From contig NZ_CP126084.1 in NCBI RefSeq assembly GCF_030122845.1, forward strand, positions 2,666,001 through 2,730,000: a DNA stretch of 64,000 bases. The letters run 5' to 3'. Below, piece after piece: positions 1-9,183 of this stretch (positions are counted from its first letter, which is position 1; each line of letters starts with the position of its first letter). Made by a program: the position numbers and the translations under genes. The notes under the pieces were generated by a model that saw only the letters and a list, made by a program, of their open reading frames with translations, made no database searches and had not been told where the DNA came from. Source of the DNA: Paenibacillus woosongensis (GTDB lineage Bacteria > Bacillota > Bacilli > Paenibacillales > Paenibacillaceae).

Positions 1-959
1 AGGAAACCGGGCTCGAAGCCGAGAAATTCTATACGCCGAACATTCGCACGATTGAAGAGCTGATAGAGAATCTGCATATTGATCCTGCTGAAATTCTTAA
101 AACCGTAGTCTTTCTCGCGGATGACCGAGCCGTGGCCGTCGTCGTTTCTGGAAGTGACGAAATTAACGAGGTCAAAGTAAAAAACTATTTGAAAGCAGCA
201 TCTTTATCCATCGCTGACCCGGATGCGGTCATGAAATTAACGGGAGTAACTACAGGATTTATCGGGCCAAAAGATCTGTCTGTTCCCGTATTGGTCGATC
301 AATCCGTCGTCCATATGACAAAGGCCATTGCAGGGGCTAACGAAAAAGATTACCATTTCAGAAATGTGAATGTGAGGCGTGACATTCCGCTGAACTATGT
401 CGGGGACTTTCGTAATGTGAAGGAAGGGGAGCACTGTCCGCGCTGCAAGGAAGGTACTTTCAAGTTTTACAGAGGAATCGAAGTCGGACATGTTTTCAAA
501 CTTGGCACGAAATACAGCGAGCATTTAGGCGCAGCTTTTCTGGATGCCCAAGGGGAGAGCAAGCAAATGATCATGGGCTGCTACGGCATCGGGGTCTCGC
601 GTTTGCTCTCGGCTGTCATTGAACAGCACCATGATGAAGACGGAATGATCTGGCCTATAAGCATTGCGCCGATGCAGGTGCATATCATTCCGGTTTCAGC
701 GAAAGACGAAGTGCAGATGGGTACTGCCTGGCAAGTATATGACCGTTTAATGGAGCATGGGGCTGAGGTTCTGCTCGATGATCGTGATGAGCGGCCGGGG
801 GTAAAATTCAAAGACGCAGACTTGATTGGTTTGCCGATTCGCATCGTCGTTGGCAAAGGTGCTGCTGATGGTTTGGTTGAATTTATGGAACGGAGCCAGC
901 GAGAGAAGGAATTGATCACTCTGGAGGAAGCCGTGGAACGCGTTAAGGGGCTCCTGTAA
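1..959 (+). CDS. proS: Prolyl-tRNA synthetase, C-terminal part (5' end outside window)
   Basis: Charges tRNA-Pro with proline in the cytoplasm. The frame is open from base 3, so about 318 codons are visible and roughly the first 250 of the usual ~570 lie upstream. The visible part starts in the YbaK-like editing insertion, runs through the class II catalytic core (motif 3 as GCYGIGVSRLLSAVIEQ) and ends with the anticodon-binding domain. A GTG at 132 could start a shorter ORF, but in-frame homology upstream shows it is internal. No clear terminator separates it from the next gene, which has its own extended -10 promoter. Confidence 0.96.
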   Translation, partial: ETGLEAEKFYTPNIRTIEELIENLHIDPAEILKTVVFLADDRAVAVVVSGSDEINEVKVKNYLKAASLSIADPDAVMKLTGVTTGFIGPKDLSVPVLVDQSVVHMTKAIAGANEKDYHFRNVNVRRDIPLNYVGDFRNVKEGEHCPRCKEGTFKFYRGIEVGHVFKLGTKYSEHLGAAFLDAQGESKQMIMGCYGIGVSRLLSAVIEQHHDEDGMIWPISIAPMQVHIIPVSAKDEVQMGTAWQVYDRLMEHGAEVLLDDRDERPGVKFKDADLIGLPIRIVVGKGAADGLVEFMERSQREKELITLEEAVERVKGLL

Positions 960-1010
960 TCGTCCCTCTAAATATATGAGTCCTCCACAATTTTTCAAAC
1001 GGGCGGAAGA

Positions 1011-1019
1011 TGTTATAAT
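1011..1019 (+). promoter_or_regulatory. Extended -10 promoter for the YebC-family gene
   Basis: TGTTATAAT gives a perfect -10 hexamer with the TGn extension 36 bases before the start codon. The -35 region (TTTCAA, 993-998) is weak, as is common for extended -10 promoters. Confidence 0.6.
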
Positions 1020-1054
1020 AGGAACGTAAAATAATAAAAGAAAGCGGGAACAAC

Positions 1055-1774
1055 ATGGGTCGTAAATGGAATAATATTAAAGAGAAGAAAGCATCGAAGG
1101 ATGCGAATACGAGTCGTATATATGCGAAATTCGGCGTCGAGATCTACGTAGCTGCCAAGAAAGGGGAGCCGGATCCTGAGTCGAACCGCGCATTGAAGGT
1201 CGTGCTTGAACGCGCCAAAACGTATAATGTGCCTAAGGCAATTATTGACCGTGCTTTGGACAAGGCTAAAGGCAGCTCGGAAGAAACCTATGAAGAGCTG
1301 CGTTATGAAGGATTTGGGCCAAACGGCTCGATGGTCATCGTAGACACCTTGACGAATAACGTAAACCGGACGGCGCCCGAAGTACGCTCGGCCTTCAATA
1401 AAAACGGCGGAAGCATGGGAGTAAGCGGCTCGGTATCCTATATGTTTGATGCTACGGCGGTCATTGGCGTAGCGGACAAAACGATCGATGAAGTTTTCGA
1501 GATTTTGATGGAAGCCGATTTGGACGTAAGAGATATTATTGAGGAAGAGGACAATGTGATCGTCTATGCAGAGCCGGATCAATTCCACGCGGTACAGGAG
1601 GCATTCCGCAGCGCGGGAATTAACGAGTTTACCGTGGCGGAGCTAACGATGCTCGCTCAGAACTATGTTAATCTTTCGGACGACGCGCAGGCGCAATTTG
1701 AGAAATTGATTGACGCGCTGGAGGACCTGGAAGACGTACAGCAGGTCTATCATAATGTGGAGCTCGAGGATTAA
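1055..1774 (+). CDS. yeeN: YebC/TACO1 family protein, YeeN type
   Basis: A 239-aa YebC/TACO1 (DUF28) family protein. Its N-terminus ([16 protein letters not shown]) matches the Bacillus YeeN subgroup rather than canonical YebC. The family was long annotated as transcriptional regulators; some members are now linked to helping ribosomes through difficult sequences. Which applies here is not visible from sequence. The protein is soluble, acidic in the C-terminal half and full length. The SD is weak (AAGCGGG). It is monocistronic, with its own promoter upstream and a strong terminator downstream. Confidence 0.92.
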   Translation: MGRKWNNIKEKKASKDANTSRIYAKFGVEIYVAAKKGEPDPESNRALKVVLERAKTYNVPKAIIDRALDKAKGSSEETYEELRYEGFGPNGSMVIVDTLTNNVNRTAPEVRSAFNKNGGSMGVSGSVSYMFDATAVIGVADKTIDEVFEILMEADLDVRDIIEEEDNVIVYAEPDQFHAVQEAFRSAGINEFTVAELTMLAQNYVNLSDDAQAQFEKLIDALEDLEDVQQVYHNVELED

Positions 1775-1795
1775 TCTGGTATGCGCCCATGCATT

Positions 1796-1842
1796 AAAAA
1801 GCAGCTTATTTTCCCTGTTTGGGAGATATAAGCTGCTTTTTT
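1796..1842 (+). terminator. Rho-independent terminator after the YebC-family gene
   Basis: AAAAAGCAGCTTAT pairs with ATAAGCTGCTTTTTT across a ~18-nt loop. The A-run on the other side lets it also serve the convergent tetR gene. Confidence 0.85.
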
Positions 1843-1859
1843 AGCTATATTGAAAATGA

Positions 1860-2741
1860 TCATCGTTCAAATACGAGCTTCTCGATTTGCTTCAGGATAT
1901 GACGAAGGCCATGTTCCTTCTCCATGAATCCAATCAAGGAGCGGATCAATACGGGCTTGTGCTGCTCCGCTTGCAGGGCGTCCTGGAGCAGCTTCGCGGC
2001 TTCCTGCAGCTCGGCTTTTTTGAAATTGGTAATCTGCAGTTCCGGAATGGTTGTCAAAAGATCATTGAGCAGGTCAGGCAGTCTGTGGCGGGTACAAAGA
2101 GACTCTCCCTGCAGGGCAGATTGCATGTACGCTTCCATATCTTCCTTTTTCAGCAGCGGAGGTCTGCTGGCAGCTTGCGTATTCGTAGCCATATCCTCCA
2201 TGCAATGATAAATAAACTGAGCGACTTCGCGCAGATTGAGTGGTTTATTCTCGAATACCATCAGGAAGATGATCTCGCGAATGATCCCGTTATAAATGAA
2301 GACAAGATCCCAGACATTGGAGCGGATTCCTTCACCGAACACGCGAATGAGGCTCTCGATATTGCTCTTGAGCAGGCTAGCTCTCATTTGAAATAGAATT
2401 GGAGCGACCTTCCCGTCAGGTGTCGAGATTTTCTTGATTTCCTGCATCATGTAGTTGTTATTCAAGAAAAATTCGCACTGGCATTCCGTTTCGCGAATAA
2501 AAATCTCCCTCGGCGAGAGCGATTTGTCGCTCTGGATCTGCTCCTTCCGTTGAATCATGCTATCCTGCTGCGAAATTAATATTTCAATCAGGATGTCTTC
2601 CTTCGAACTGAAGAAATTATACAGGGAGCCTTTCGCTACGCCGCAGTCATCAGCAATGTTCTGGATTGAGGTAGCAAGATAGCCTTTTTCCAAAAAGAAA
2701 CGCATGGCTGAATCCAAAATTTTTTGCTTGGTTACACTCAA
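1860..2741 (-). CDS. TetR/AcrR family transcriptional regulator
   Basis: A 293-aa regulator with an N-terminal TetR helix-turn-helix (about residues 5-50, with the typical GVAKGSLYNFFSSKEDIL recognition region). The C-terminal part is about 90 residues longer than in common TetR proteins. The start is a TTG preceded by AAGGAAAG. It is transcribed divergently from a DHA2 drug exporter across a 186-bp intergenic region with palindromes, so it very likely represses that exporter and binds its substrates or an inducer. The ligand is unknown. Confidence 0.85.
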   Translation of the reverse strand: MSVTKQKILDSAMRFFLEKGYLATSIQNIADDCGVAKGSLYNFFSSKEDILIEILISQQDSMIQRKEQIQSDKSLSPREIFIRETECQCEFFLNNNYMMQEIKKISTPDGKVAPILFQMRASLLKSNIESLIRVFGEGIRSNVWDLVFIYNGIIREIIFLMVFENKPLNLREVAQFIYHCMEDMATNTQAASRPPLLKKEDMEAYMQSALQGESLCTRHRLPDLLNDLLTTIPELQITNFKKAELQEAAKLLQDALQAEQHKPVLIRSLIGFMEKEHGLRHILKQIEKLVFER

Positions 2742-2769
2742 AATCCCTCACTCTTTCCTTAAAAAATGT

Positions 2770-2835
2770 TTGACATTGGTTCAAATTTAAGTAGAATTAT
2801 TGTATTCAATGACCAATTGGTTTTTTAAAAAACCA
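2770..2835 (+). promoter_or_regulatory. Exporter promoter with candidate TetR operators
   Basis: TTGACA (2770-2775) and TAGAAT (2792-2797) are separated by 16 bp and point at the DHA2 gene. ATTGGT half-sites occur at 2775-2780 and within the palindrome ACCAATTGGT (2812-2821). An 18-bp perfect palindrome, TGGTTTTTTAAAAAACCA (2818-2835), follows just after the expected start of transcription. One or more of these is probably the operator of the divergent TetR gene. Confidence 0.6.
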
Positions 2836-2927
2836 TGCAGTCATGATGAGTTCATTTATTCCCCGTATATATCCTAACATATATTTGGGGAAATCATTAC
2901 ACAGAGAAATGGAGAGAAACATAACTC

Positions 2928-4412
2928 ATGTCCAAAGACGCCATCCATGAACCGGCAGAGTTTTCTATGAAGTCGTTAATAGCTCCTCTGCTGGCGGTTA
3001 TCCTGGGAATGATCATGGTTATTCTCGATAGTACAGTCATCAATGTGGCTATACCGAATTTGCAGCAATACTTCGCCACCTCGCTAAAGGCCATCCAATG
3101 GACGATAACGGGATATACCCTGGCGCTGTCCGCCGTTATTCCGCTTGCGGGCTGGATGACGGATAAGTACGGCGCAAAGAAGGTATTCTTGATTACGATT
3201 ACCTTGTTTACACTGGGCTCTGTGCTGTGTTCCTTGGCTCAGACGTCCGAACAGCTCGTCATTTTCCGGGTTATTCAAGGGCTGGGCGGAGGCATGGTTG
3301 CTCCGATCGGCATGGCCATGGTGTTCAAGCTGGCTCCACCCGATAAGAGAGGGGCGGTCATGGGGATGCTGGGCATTCCGATGCTGCTTGCTCCAGCCAT
3401 GGGACCCATTTTATCGGGCTGGTTAATTAAAGTCGCTTCATGGCATTGGATATTCCTGATCAATCTGCCGATCGGCATCGCTGCGATGATTGTCGGTATT
3501 AAATTCCTGCCTAAGTTCGAAAGCAAGAAGGTTCCCGGACTGGATATCCTGGGGATGATCCTGGCACCGATCGCGTTTGCGACGCTGGCATTTGGCGTAA
3601 ATGAAGGGGGAACGGACTGGTCTTCCCCGGTTACGTTAACGGCACTTCTTGTCGGAGGCACTGCGCTCATTATTTTTATCATCGTAGAATTGAATAAGAA
3701 GGAACCGCTGCTCGAGCTGCGTGTCTTTGGATCTTCTGATTTCACCAGGGGCGTGCTTCTGTCCTGGATCGTGCAAATTGCGCTGTTCGGCGCGATTCTG
3801 ATGGTGCCGCTCTATTTGCAGAACGTAAGGGGATTTACGCCGCTGCAGAGCGGGTTCACGACGCTGGCCCAGGCCTTGGCTTCCATGACGATGATGCCGA
3901 TTGGAGGAAGATTGTTTGATAAATGGGGAGCACGACCGCTCGCCATGACCGGATTGACGCTGATCTCTACAGCGTTGTTCCTGCTCTCGCAAATCAAGGT
4001 GGACACCGCGATAATAATGGTTGTAGTGCCGCTCATTCTCATGGGGGCAGGGATGGGCATGACGATGATGCCGCTGAATACGCATATTCTAAATTCAGCG
4101 CCGCGCAAGCTCGTGAACCGGGTCACCCCGTTAACCTCGGCAACTCAGCAGGTGGTCACTTCCTTTGCTATCGCCGGATTGACCGGCTATTTAACTTCAA
4201 ATATAACGAAGCATATGACGGCACCGGAGACAGCCGGAGATGTCATGGCGAGTTCTACATTGGCCTTTGGAGATACTTTTTTTCTGACGGCGTGTATTGC
4301 GGTTGCCGGGCTGCTGCTCAGCATCCTGCTGCGCAAGCCGAAGAACAAGTCAGAGGATGAGCTATCCGAGAACGAGTCGATGCCGGATGCCAAAGCCATG
4401 ATTTCACATTAA
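2928..4412 (+). CDS. DHA2-family MFS drug:H+ antiporter (EmrB/QacA type)
   Basis: A 494-aa integral membrane protein expected to export drugs using the proton gradient. The first membrane segment carries the DHA2 signature (ILDSTVINVAIPNLQ), followed by the MFS loop GWMTDKYGAKKVF and the antiporter motif region GGGMVAPIGMAM. Length and hydrophobicity fit 14 membrane helices. The start is an ATG preceded by GGAGAG. It is likely repressed by the divergent TetR protein and is followed by a strong terminator. Confidence 0.92.
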   Translation: MSKDAIHEPAEFSMKSLIAPLLAVILGMIMVILDSTVINVAIPNLQQYFATSLKAIQWTITGYTLALSAVIPLAGWMTDKYGAKKVFLITITLFTLGSVLCSLAQTSEQLVIFRVIQGLGGGMVAPIGMAMVFKLAPPDKRGAVMGMLGIPMLLAPAMGPILSGWLIKVASWHWIFLINLPIGIAAMIVGIKFLPKFESKKVPGLDILGMILAPIAFATLAFGVNEGGTDWSSPVTLTALLVGGTALIIFIIVELNKKEPLLELRVFGSSDFTRGVLLSWIVQIALFGAILMVPLYLQNVRGFTPLQSGFTTLAQALASMTMMPIGGRLFDKWGARPLAMTGLTLISTALFLLSQIKVDTAIIMVVVPLILMGAGMGMTMMPLNTHILNSAPRKLVNRVTPLTSATQQVVTSFAIAGLTGYLTSNITKHMTAPETAGDVMASSTLAFGDTFFLTACIAVAGLLLSILLRKPKNKSEDELSENESMPDAKAMISH

Positions 4413-4428
4413 GCAGAATGGAGCTATC

Positions 4429-4473
4429 GGCCCTCAGACCTTCTATCTCTATAGAAGGTTTGGGGGCCTTTCA
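4429..4473 (+). terminator. Rho-independent terminator after the DHA2 exporter
   Basis: An arm beginning GGCCCTCAGACCTTCTAT pairs with ATAGAAGGTTTGGGGGCC across a 4-nt loop and is followed by TTT. Confidence 0.8.
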
Positions 4474-4645
4474 TATGTTCGCTACGCGTTATTTTGACAT
4501 TGTTCACAAGTGAGCCTGCTATTAAACTACTCCAGCCCGCTTCTGATATGTTATTATGAGGAAGGCATCAATGAAGGCATCAATGATGATGTTCAAACAG
4601 CACTTGTTAGAACGAATATCTCTGGAGAATGGATGGAGTATATAT

Positions 4646-6484
4646 ATGAAGTATCGCAATTTGGAAGAATGCGTCGTTGATTTGGAGAAGCACGGACATT
4701 TGGTCCGTATTCGCGAGGAAGTAGACCCTTATTTAGAGATGGCCGCGATTCATTTGCGCGTCTATGAAGCTGGAGGCCCGGCATTATTATTTGAAAACGT
4801 CAAGGGTACGAAGTATCGGGCTGTCTCTAATCTCTTCGGAACGATCGAGCGGAGCAAGTTCATTTTCCGCAATACATGGCGGGCTGCGGAGAACGTAATT
4901 GCTTTACGCAATGACCCGATGCAAGCGTTGAAGAAGCCGTTTCAGAGCATGAGCTCGGGTTTGGCCGCGCTGACTGCGCTGCCTTTCAAGAAACCAGGGG
5001 GGCTGCCGTCTGGCATGCAGGAAATACAAATTTCGGATTTGCCGCAAATCCATCATTGGCCGATGGACGGAGGAGCGTTCATTACGCTTCCGCAAGTGTA
5101 CACAGAGGATCCGGACAAGCCGGGAATTATGAATTCCAATCTGGGCATGTACCGCGTGCAGCTTAGCGGCAACGACTATGAGATCAACAGAGAAGTCGGT
5201 ATGCACTATCAAATCCATCGCGGAATCGGCATTCACCAGGACAAGGCCAACAAGCTAGGGAAGCCGCTGAAGGTAAGCTGCTTTGTCGGCGGGCATCCAG
5301 CGCACTCCCTAGCTGCCGTCATGCCGCTGCCGGAGGGAATGAGCGAGCTGACGATTGCGGGAATGCTCTCCGGGCGGCGTTTTCGCTATAGTTATGTTGA
5401 TGGTTATTGCATCAGCCATGACGCTGATTTCGTCATAACGGGTGAAATTCATCCCGGAGAGACAAAGCCGGAGGGACCTTTTGGCGATCATCTGGGCTAC
5501 TATAGCTTGGTTCATCCTTTTCCCGTCATGAAGGTACACAAAGTATACGCGAAGCCGAATGCCATCTGGCCGTTTACGGTTGTCGGACGTCCTCCGCAGG
5601 AGGATACGGCGTTTGGCGAGCTGATCCACGAGCTGACCGGTGATGCCGTCAAGCTGGAAGTTCCGGGCGTGAAAGAGGTGCAGGCGGTTGACGCTGCAGG
5701 CGTGCATCCGCTCCTGTTCGCGATCGGCAGCGAGCGCTATACGCCGTACCAGGAGGTTAAGCAGCCGGCCGAGCTGTTGACGATTGCCAATCATATTCTA
5801 GGGACGAACCAATTGAGCTTGGCGAAATATTTGTTTATTACCGCCGAAGAGAAGCAGCCGCTTAGCACGTATCGCGAAGTCGAGTTCTTAAGCTATATCC
5901 TGGAGCGCATTGACCTGCACCGGGATATCCATTTTCATACGAACACGACAATCGATACACTTGATTATTCCGGGACAGGACTGAACACCGGGAGCAAGGT
6001 TGTTTTTGCAGCATACGGGGAGAAAAAAAGGGAGCTCTGTACGGAGGTTCCTGACGGACTGAAGGACATTCGCGGCTACGAAAACGTCCGTTTCGTCCTG
6101 CCGGGCATCGTCGCCATGCAGGGACCAGCGTTTAGAGATTACGCGAGCGCGAATAAGGAGATGGATGAGCTCAGCGAGGCGATCGCGGCAAGAGGAGAAT
6201 TCCCTTCCTGCCCAATGATTATTCTATGCGACGACAGCGAGTTTCTGAGCGCATCTCTGAGTAATTTTCTCTGGGTAACCTTCACTCGCAGCAATCCGTC
6301 CCATGATATTTACGGAGTAAACAGCTATTACGACAACAAGCATTGGGCTTGTGACAACGTCATTATCGATGCCCGCAGCAAGCCACATCAAGCGCCGCCG
6401 CTTATTCCCGACCCGGCGGTGGAGAAAAATATTGAGCGCTTGTTTGTTAAAGGGGCTAGTTTAGGTGGGATCAAGATAGGATAG
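4646..6484 (+). CDS. UbiD-family (prenyl-FMN-dependent) decarboxylase
   Basis: A 612-aa member of the UbiD decarboxylase family, which removes carboxylates from aromatic or alpha,beta-unsaturated acids with prenylated FMN. Recognisable blocks are GMYRVQL...GMHYQIHRGIG (metal/cofactor region) and EGPFGDHLGYYS, which carries a conserved acidic residue. It is longer than E. coli UbiD (~497 aa) and resembles the ~600-aa branch often annotated as menaquinone-related. The substrate cannot be told from sequence. The start at 4646 is preferred over 4556 because GGAG lies 7 nt upstream and the protein then begins MKYRNLEE, as in the family. No UbiX flavin prenyltransferase is adjacent. Confidence 0.85.
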   Translation: MKYRNLEECVVDLEKHGHLVRIREEVDPYLEMAAIHLRVYEAGGPALLFENVKGTKYRAVSNLFGTIERSKFIFRNTWRAAENVIALRNDPMQALKKPFQSMSSGLAALTALPFKKPGGLPSGMQEIQISDLPQIHHWPMDGGAFITLPQVYTEDPDKPGIMNSNLGMYRVQLSGNDYEINREVGMHYQIHRGIGIHQDKANKLGKPLKVSCFVGGHPAHSLAAVMPLPEGMSELTIAGMLSGRRFRYSYVDGYCISHDADFVITGEIHPGETKPEGPFGDHLGYYSLVHPFPVMKVHKVYAKPNAIWPFTVVGRPPQEDTAFGELIHELTGDAVKLEVPGVKEVQAVDAAGVHPLLFAIGSERYTPYQEVKQPAELLTIANHILGTNQLSLAKYLFITAEEKQPLSTYREVEFLSYILERIDLHRDIHFHTNTTIDTLDYSGTGLNTGSKVVFAAYGEKKRELCTEVPDGLKDIRGYENVRFVLPGIVAMQGPAFRDYASANKEMDELSEAIAARGEFPSCPMIILCDDSEFLSASLSNFLWVTFTRSNPSHDIYGVNSYYDNKHWACDNVIIDARSKPHQAPPLIPDPAVEKNIERLFVKGASLGGIKIG

Positions 6485-6501
6485 AATTGAGATAGTTAAT
6501 G

Positions 6502-6537
6502 AGCTCCCGTCTCTTTCAGAGACGGGAGCTGTTTTTT
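6502..6537 (+). terminator. Rho-independent terminator after the UbiD-family gene
   Basis: AGCTCCCGTCTCT and AGAGACGGGAGCT form a perfect 13-bp stem with a TTC loop, followed by GTTTTTT. Confidence 0.92.
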
Positions 6538-6665
6538 GTGACAGAAGGGACTAGTCATCACTCTACTCTTATAAAATATTTGTTTGCCCCCTTCCTAATA
6601 TCTAGTTCCTAGTAAGAGATGTGAATATTATATATAGAGATTTGGAACTACGGGGAGGTATGAGG

Positions 6666-7292
6666 ATGAGACTGTTTGAACTGCAACGCCCATATGATCT
6701 TGTTATGAGCCTTGGTTATAATTGCATGACAGCATACCAGTTGAAGAGATTATCGCTTAGAAGCTTTTCAGGACCTGTCGATTGGGTGATTATCCATGAG
6801 GTAAGCGACTTAATTCGTCTGCTGGACAATCGTTTTCAGGGATATATGGAGGAACAGAATCTAAAGATCCTGGGCACCCATAATGGATATTTTTCGGTTC
6901 AGGACACGGAATACAAGGCGCATTCCTTCCACGACTTCCCACGCTCTGGCGATAATGAGATGATTACAAATTATTCGGAATTTAAAGAAAAGTTGGATAG
7001 ACGCATTAGCCGCTTCATAAGCTTGGCTGCCCAAGCAGATTCGGCTTTGTTTGTCCGTGAGCGCTGCAGCTATGAGGATGCGGTGCGTTTGAGAGATAGC
7101 TTAGCTTCTTTGGTCAAAGGCAAGACGCATTTATTAATTATTAACTATACGAGGGAAGGCAGACTCGTTGAGCATCATTGGGTGGATGACGGCATTTGCA
7201 GTGTAGACGTAAATCTCGATGTCGAAGATGAATTTTTTCGTGATTCATATTGGAACGATGCCTTTCGGGGGGTGTCATTAATTCAGAAATGA
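6666..7292 (+). CDS. DUF1796 family protein (putative papain-like cysteine peptidase)
   Basis: A 208-aa cytoplasmic protein of the DUF1796 family, predicted to have a papain-like fold. The family hallmark near the N-terminus is present: LGYNCMTAYQLKRL (with the putative catalytic Cys), then GPVDWVI. A conserved region LLIINYTREGR...HHW follows near the C-terminus. The start at 6666 is chosen because GGAGG lies 7 nt upstream; a GTG at 6621 would add 15 unlikely residues. In Paenibacillus-type genomes such genes sit among wall- and surface-sugar genes, which fits the two broken genes downstream. The biochemical role is unknown. Confidence 0.72.
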   Translation: MRLFELQRPYDLVMSLGYNCMTAYQLKRLSLRSFSGPVDWVIIHEVSDLIRLLDNRFQGYMEEQNLKILGTHNGYFSVQDTEYKAHSFHDFPRSGDNEMITNYSEFKEKLDRRISRFISLAAQADSALFVRERCSYEDAVRLRDSLASLVKGKTHLLIINYTREGRLVEHHWVDDGICSVDVNLDVEDEFFRDSYWNDAFRGVSLIQK

Positions 7293-7385
7293 CGGGTGAT
7301 TTGCCCAAGCAAAAGACATATTCTACAAATATGATGAACTAACTACTCGTACAGAATGGAGCAAGGATCAGGGAGAGGATAGAAA

Positions 7386-8150
7386 TTGCCCAGACCGATA
7401 AACTTTATTACCGTTGAAAGCGAAAGCTATACCCGCATCATAACAAGTATCGTCGATCCGATTCGAAAATTCCTGCCAGACAGTCTGGTTTCGGATCGCC
7501 TTGCGTTGAAAGACGCGGTAAACGTTCATTTTTTTAATGAAAAGGAGTACAGGAGCGAGGTTGCCCACTGCGGCATCAATGTCAGTATGTTTCATGGGAT
7601 TGCCGACAAACAGATACGTACAGGGGAGCAAGTCGGCTTTCATGATTATGTCCTTGTTCCGGGGTCGGTATGAACCGTATTATCTGCACCAACCCATTCT
7701 AAATCCTGTTCTTCTTATCCTGCATTCAAGGAATTTCTTAACAGCTTTCCTTCACATATTCATTTCCGTGTTTCTTTGCACCCCTATGATCAGGTTCATC
7801 CTAAACCAACCATGGAAGAGCTTGTGGCAACAGACGTAGTGATTTCGGACATCAGCAGCATTGTTTATGAAGCCTGGTCCTTGGGAAAACCCGTCATCTT
7901 TCCTGATTGGCTTGTCAAGGACAAAGTCATGAGTGATTGGCCAAACTCCATTCCCGCAAAAATTTATAGTGAAAAAATCGGCTACCATGCGTACAACTTC
8001 GACCATATGATTGAACTGATAGACCTCGCTTTGATTCAAGGAATTGACAGAAAAGCCCAGCAATTCATGAGGCAGATTCTCCCTCAAAGGCTAAGAGGAA
8101 AATCCGGAGAAGTCACAGCACAGGTTCTTCAGAAAATAGCAAAGCTATAA
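7386..8150 (+). pseudogene. CDP-glycerol glycerophosphotransferase-like gene, internally deleted
   Basis: Two blocks of one family lie in the same frame, separated by a TGA at 7671-7673. The first (7386-7670; TTG start with GGGAGAGG 7 nt upstream) ends at HGIADKQIRTGEQVGFHDYVLVPG. The second begins right after the stop with TVLSAPTHSK and continues through TMEELVATDVVISDISSIVYEAW to the stop at 8150. In intact relatives several dozen residues lie between these blocks, so an internal deletion has removed the middle and left a stop. Intact enzymes build or decorate glycerol-phosphate polymers at the membrane. The product here is probably non-functional. Confidence 0.72.
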
Positions 8151-8168
8151 ACCGATGCTGTAGAGGGG

Positions 8169-8738
8169 ATGGTAATAACGGGTTACCAGCACGAAGTGCT
8201 TGAGACTTTTTTGAGGCGAAGATTTCCTACAGTGCGGCTGCAGTTTATATATAATGATCAATATTCAGTAAAAGACAACATTTATTCTTTTTCTTTAGCA
8301 GAGGAATACGTCGGAAATGAAGAGTTGCTGTGTATTTGCTCGGATATATATTGTGAGTCAAGACTGCTGCAAACAGCAGTTCAAGCGCCGTTCGATATTC
8401 TCATGGTGGATGATACGAAAGAAATTCCTTCTGGGGCTATGAAGGTTAGAGTGAATGGTGATGGATATATTACTAAAATAAGTAAAGAGCTTTCTGTAGA
8501 AGAAAGCACGGGGGAAATCGTCGGTATTTCCAAAATATCCGCTTCCAATACAGCTTTCATTTTCAAGCGGGTCGCGACTTATTTAGACAAAGGTATTGTA
8601 AACGTCTGGTGGCCCTATGCCATAAATGACGTCCTCGAGCAAATCAAACTGCGTCCATGGTCTACAGATGGCATAGGCTGGGTAAATGTGAATACCTTCG
8701 ACGATTTGAAAGTGGCCATGAATATTGCTAATGATTAA
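8169..8738 (+). pseudogene. Sugar-phosphate/phosphocholine nucleotidyltransferase, 5' truncated
   Basis: 189 codons resembling the LicC/GlmU-type NTP-transferase fold, but starting only at VITGYQHEVLE, normally about 55-65 residues into the protein. The nucleotide-binding start (an LAAGxGxR-type loop) is absent. The open frame begins directly after the stop of the preceding pseudogene, so the 5' end was deleted. The C-terminus (WVNVNTFDDLKVAM) is normal for the family. ATG 8169 has GAGGGG directly before it, too close to be a good ribosome site. I consider it a remnant. Confidence 0.62.
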
Positions 8739-8844
8739 AAAGAAGAGCAGATTTTTAATCTTGGTATTATCCCCTCATGGTAGACAGTGAAAAAAGAGTC
8801 CATGTATTATGGATTCAACACAGTTGACCGGAGGGGATTTTTCT

Positions 8845-9183
8845 ATGCCACCAAAGAAGGGGCAGACGTTTGCCAAATACAGCGAGGAAACAAAGAAAGA
8901 AGCAGTACGACTACGTACAGAAGAAAACTGGTCGTATTCCATGATCAAAGAAAAGTTGGGAATCAAGAGTGATGCACAAATCATTAGCTGGGTGCGTAAA
9001 GCACAGAGGGGAGAAAGCTTTGAAGATTGTCGCGGACGATGGACGAAGAAGCATTTTAGCAGCGTAGAAGAAGAGAATGCTTACCTGAAAGCGCAGGTGG
9101 AATACCTAAAAAAGCTCAATCCAAATCTACACGGGGAGGGAAGTTGGATAAGCAAGCCCGGTTCGAGTCCATTCGAGAAATGA
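8845..9183 (+). CDS. IS3-family transposase OrfA (helix-turn-helix subunit)
   Basis: A 112-aa protein starting at ATG 8845 with GGAGGGG 8 nt upstream. It has a helix-turn-helix (about residues 10-55) and then an acidic coiled-coil stretch (EEENAYLKAQVEYLKKL) typical of IS3 OrfA. It binds the IS ends. The slippery heptamer A AAA AAG (9108-9114) in phase CTA AAA AAG should divert some ribosomes by -1 into orfB, giving an OrfAB fusion of about 383 residues. Confidence 0.88.
   Translation: MPPKKGQTFAKYSEETKKEAVRLRTEENWSYSMIKEKLGIKSDAQIISWVRKAQRGESFEDCRGRWTKKHFSSVEEENAYLKAQVEYLKKLNPNLHGEGSWISKPGSSPFEK
9108..9114 (+). promoter_or_regulatory. Programmed -1 frameshift site of the IS
   Basis: AAAAAAG is read in frame 0 as xxA AAA AAG at the end of the OrfA coiled coil. 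The -1 frame after it is open into OrfB, the standard IS3-family arrangement. Confidence 0.8.

Noticed and set aside
1013..1588. 191-codon minus-strand frame across the YebC-family gene
   Set aside because: Shadow of a well-supported gene on the plus strand, with no ribosome site.
7537..7839. Alternative 100-codon frame over the broken CDP-glycerol transferase
   Set aside because: Its translation has no family resemblance. The other frame carries the homologous blocks on both sides of the TGA.
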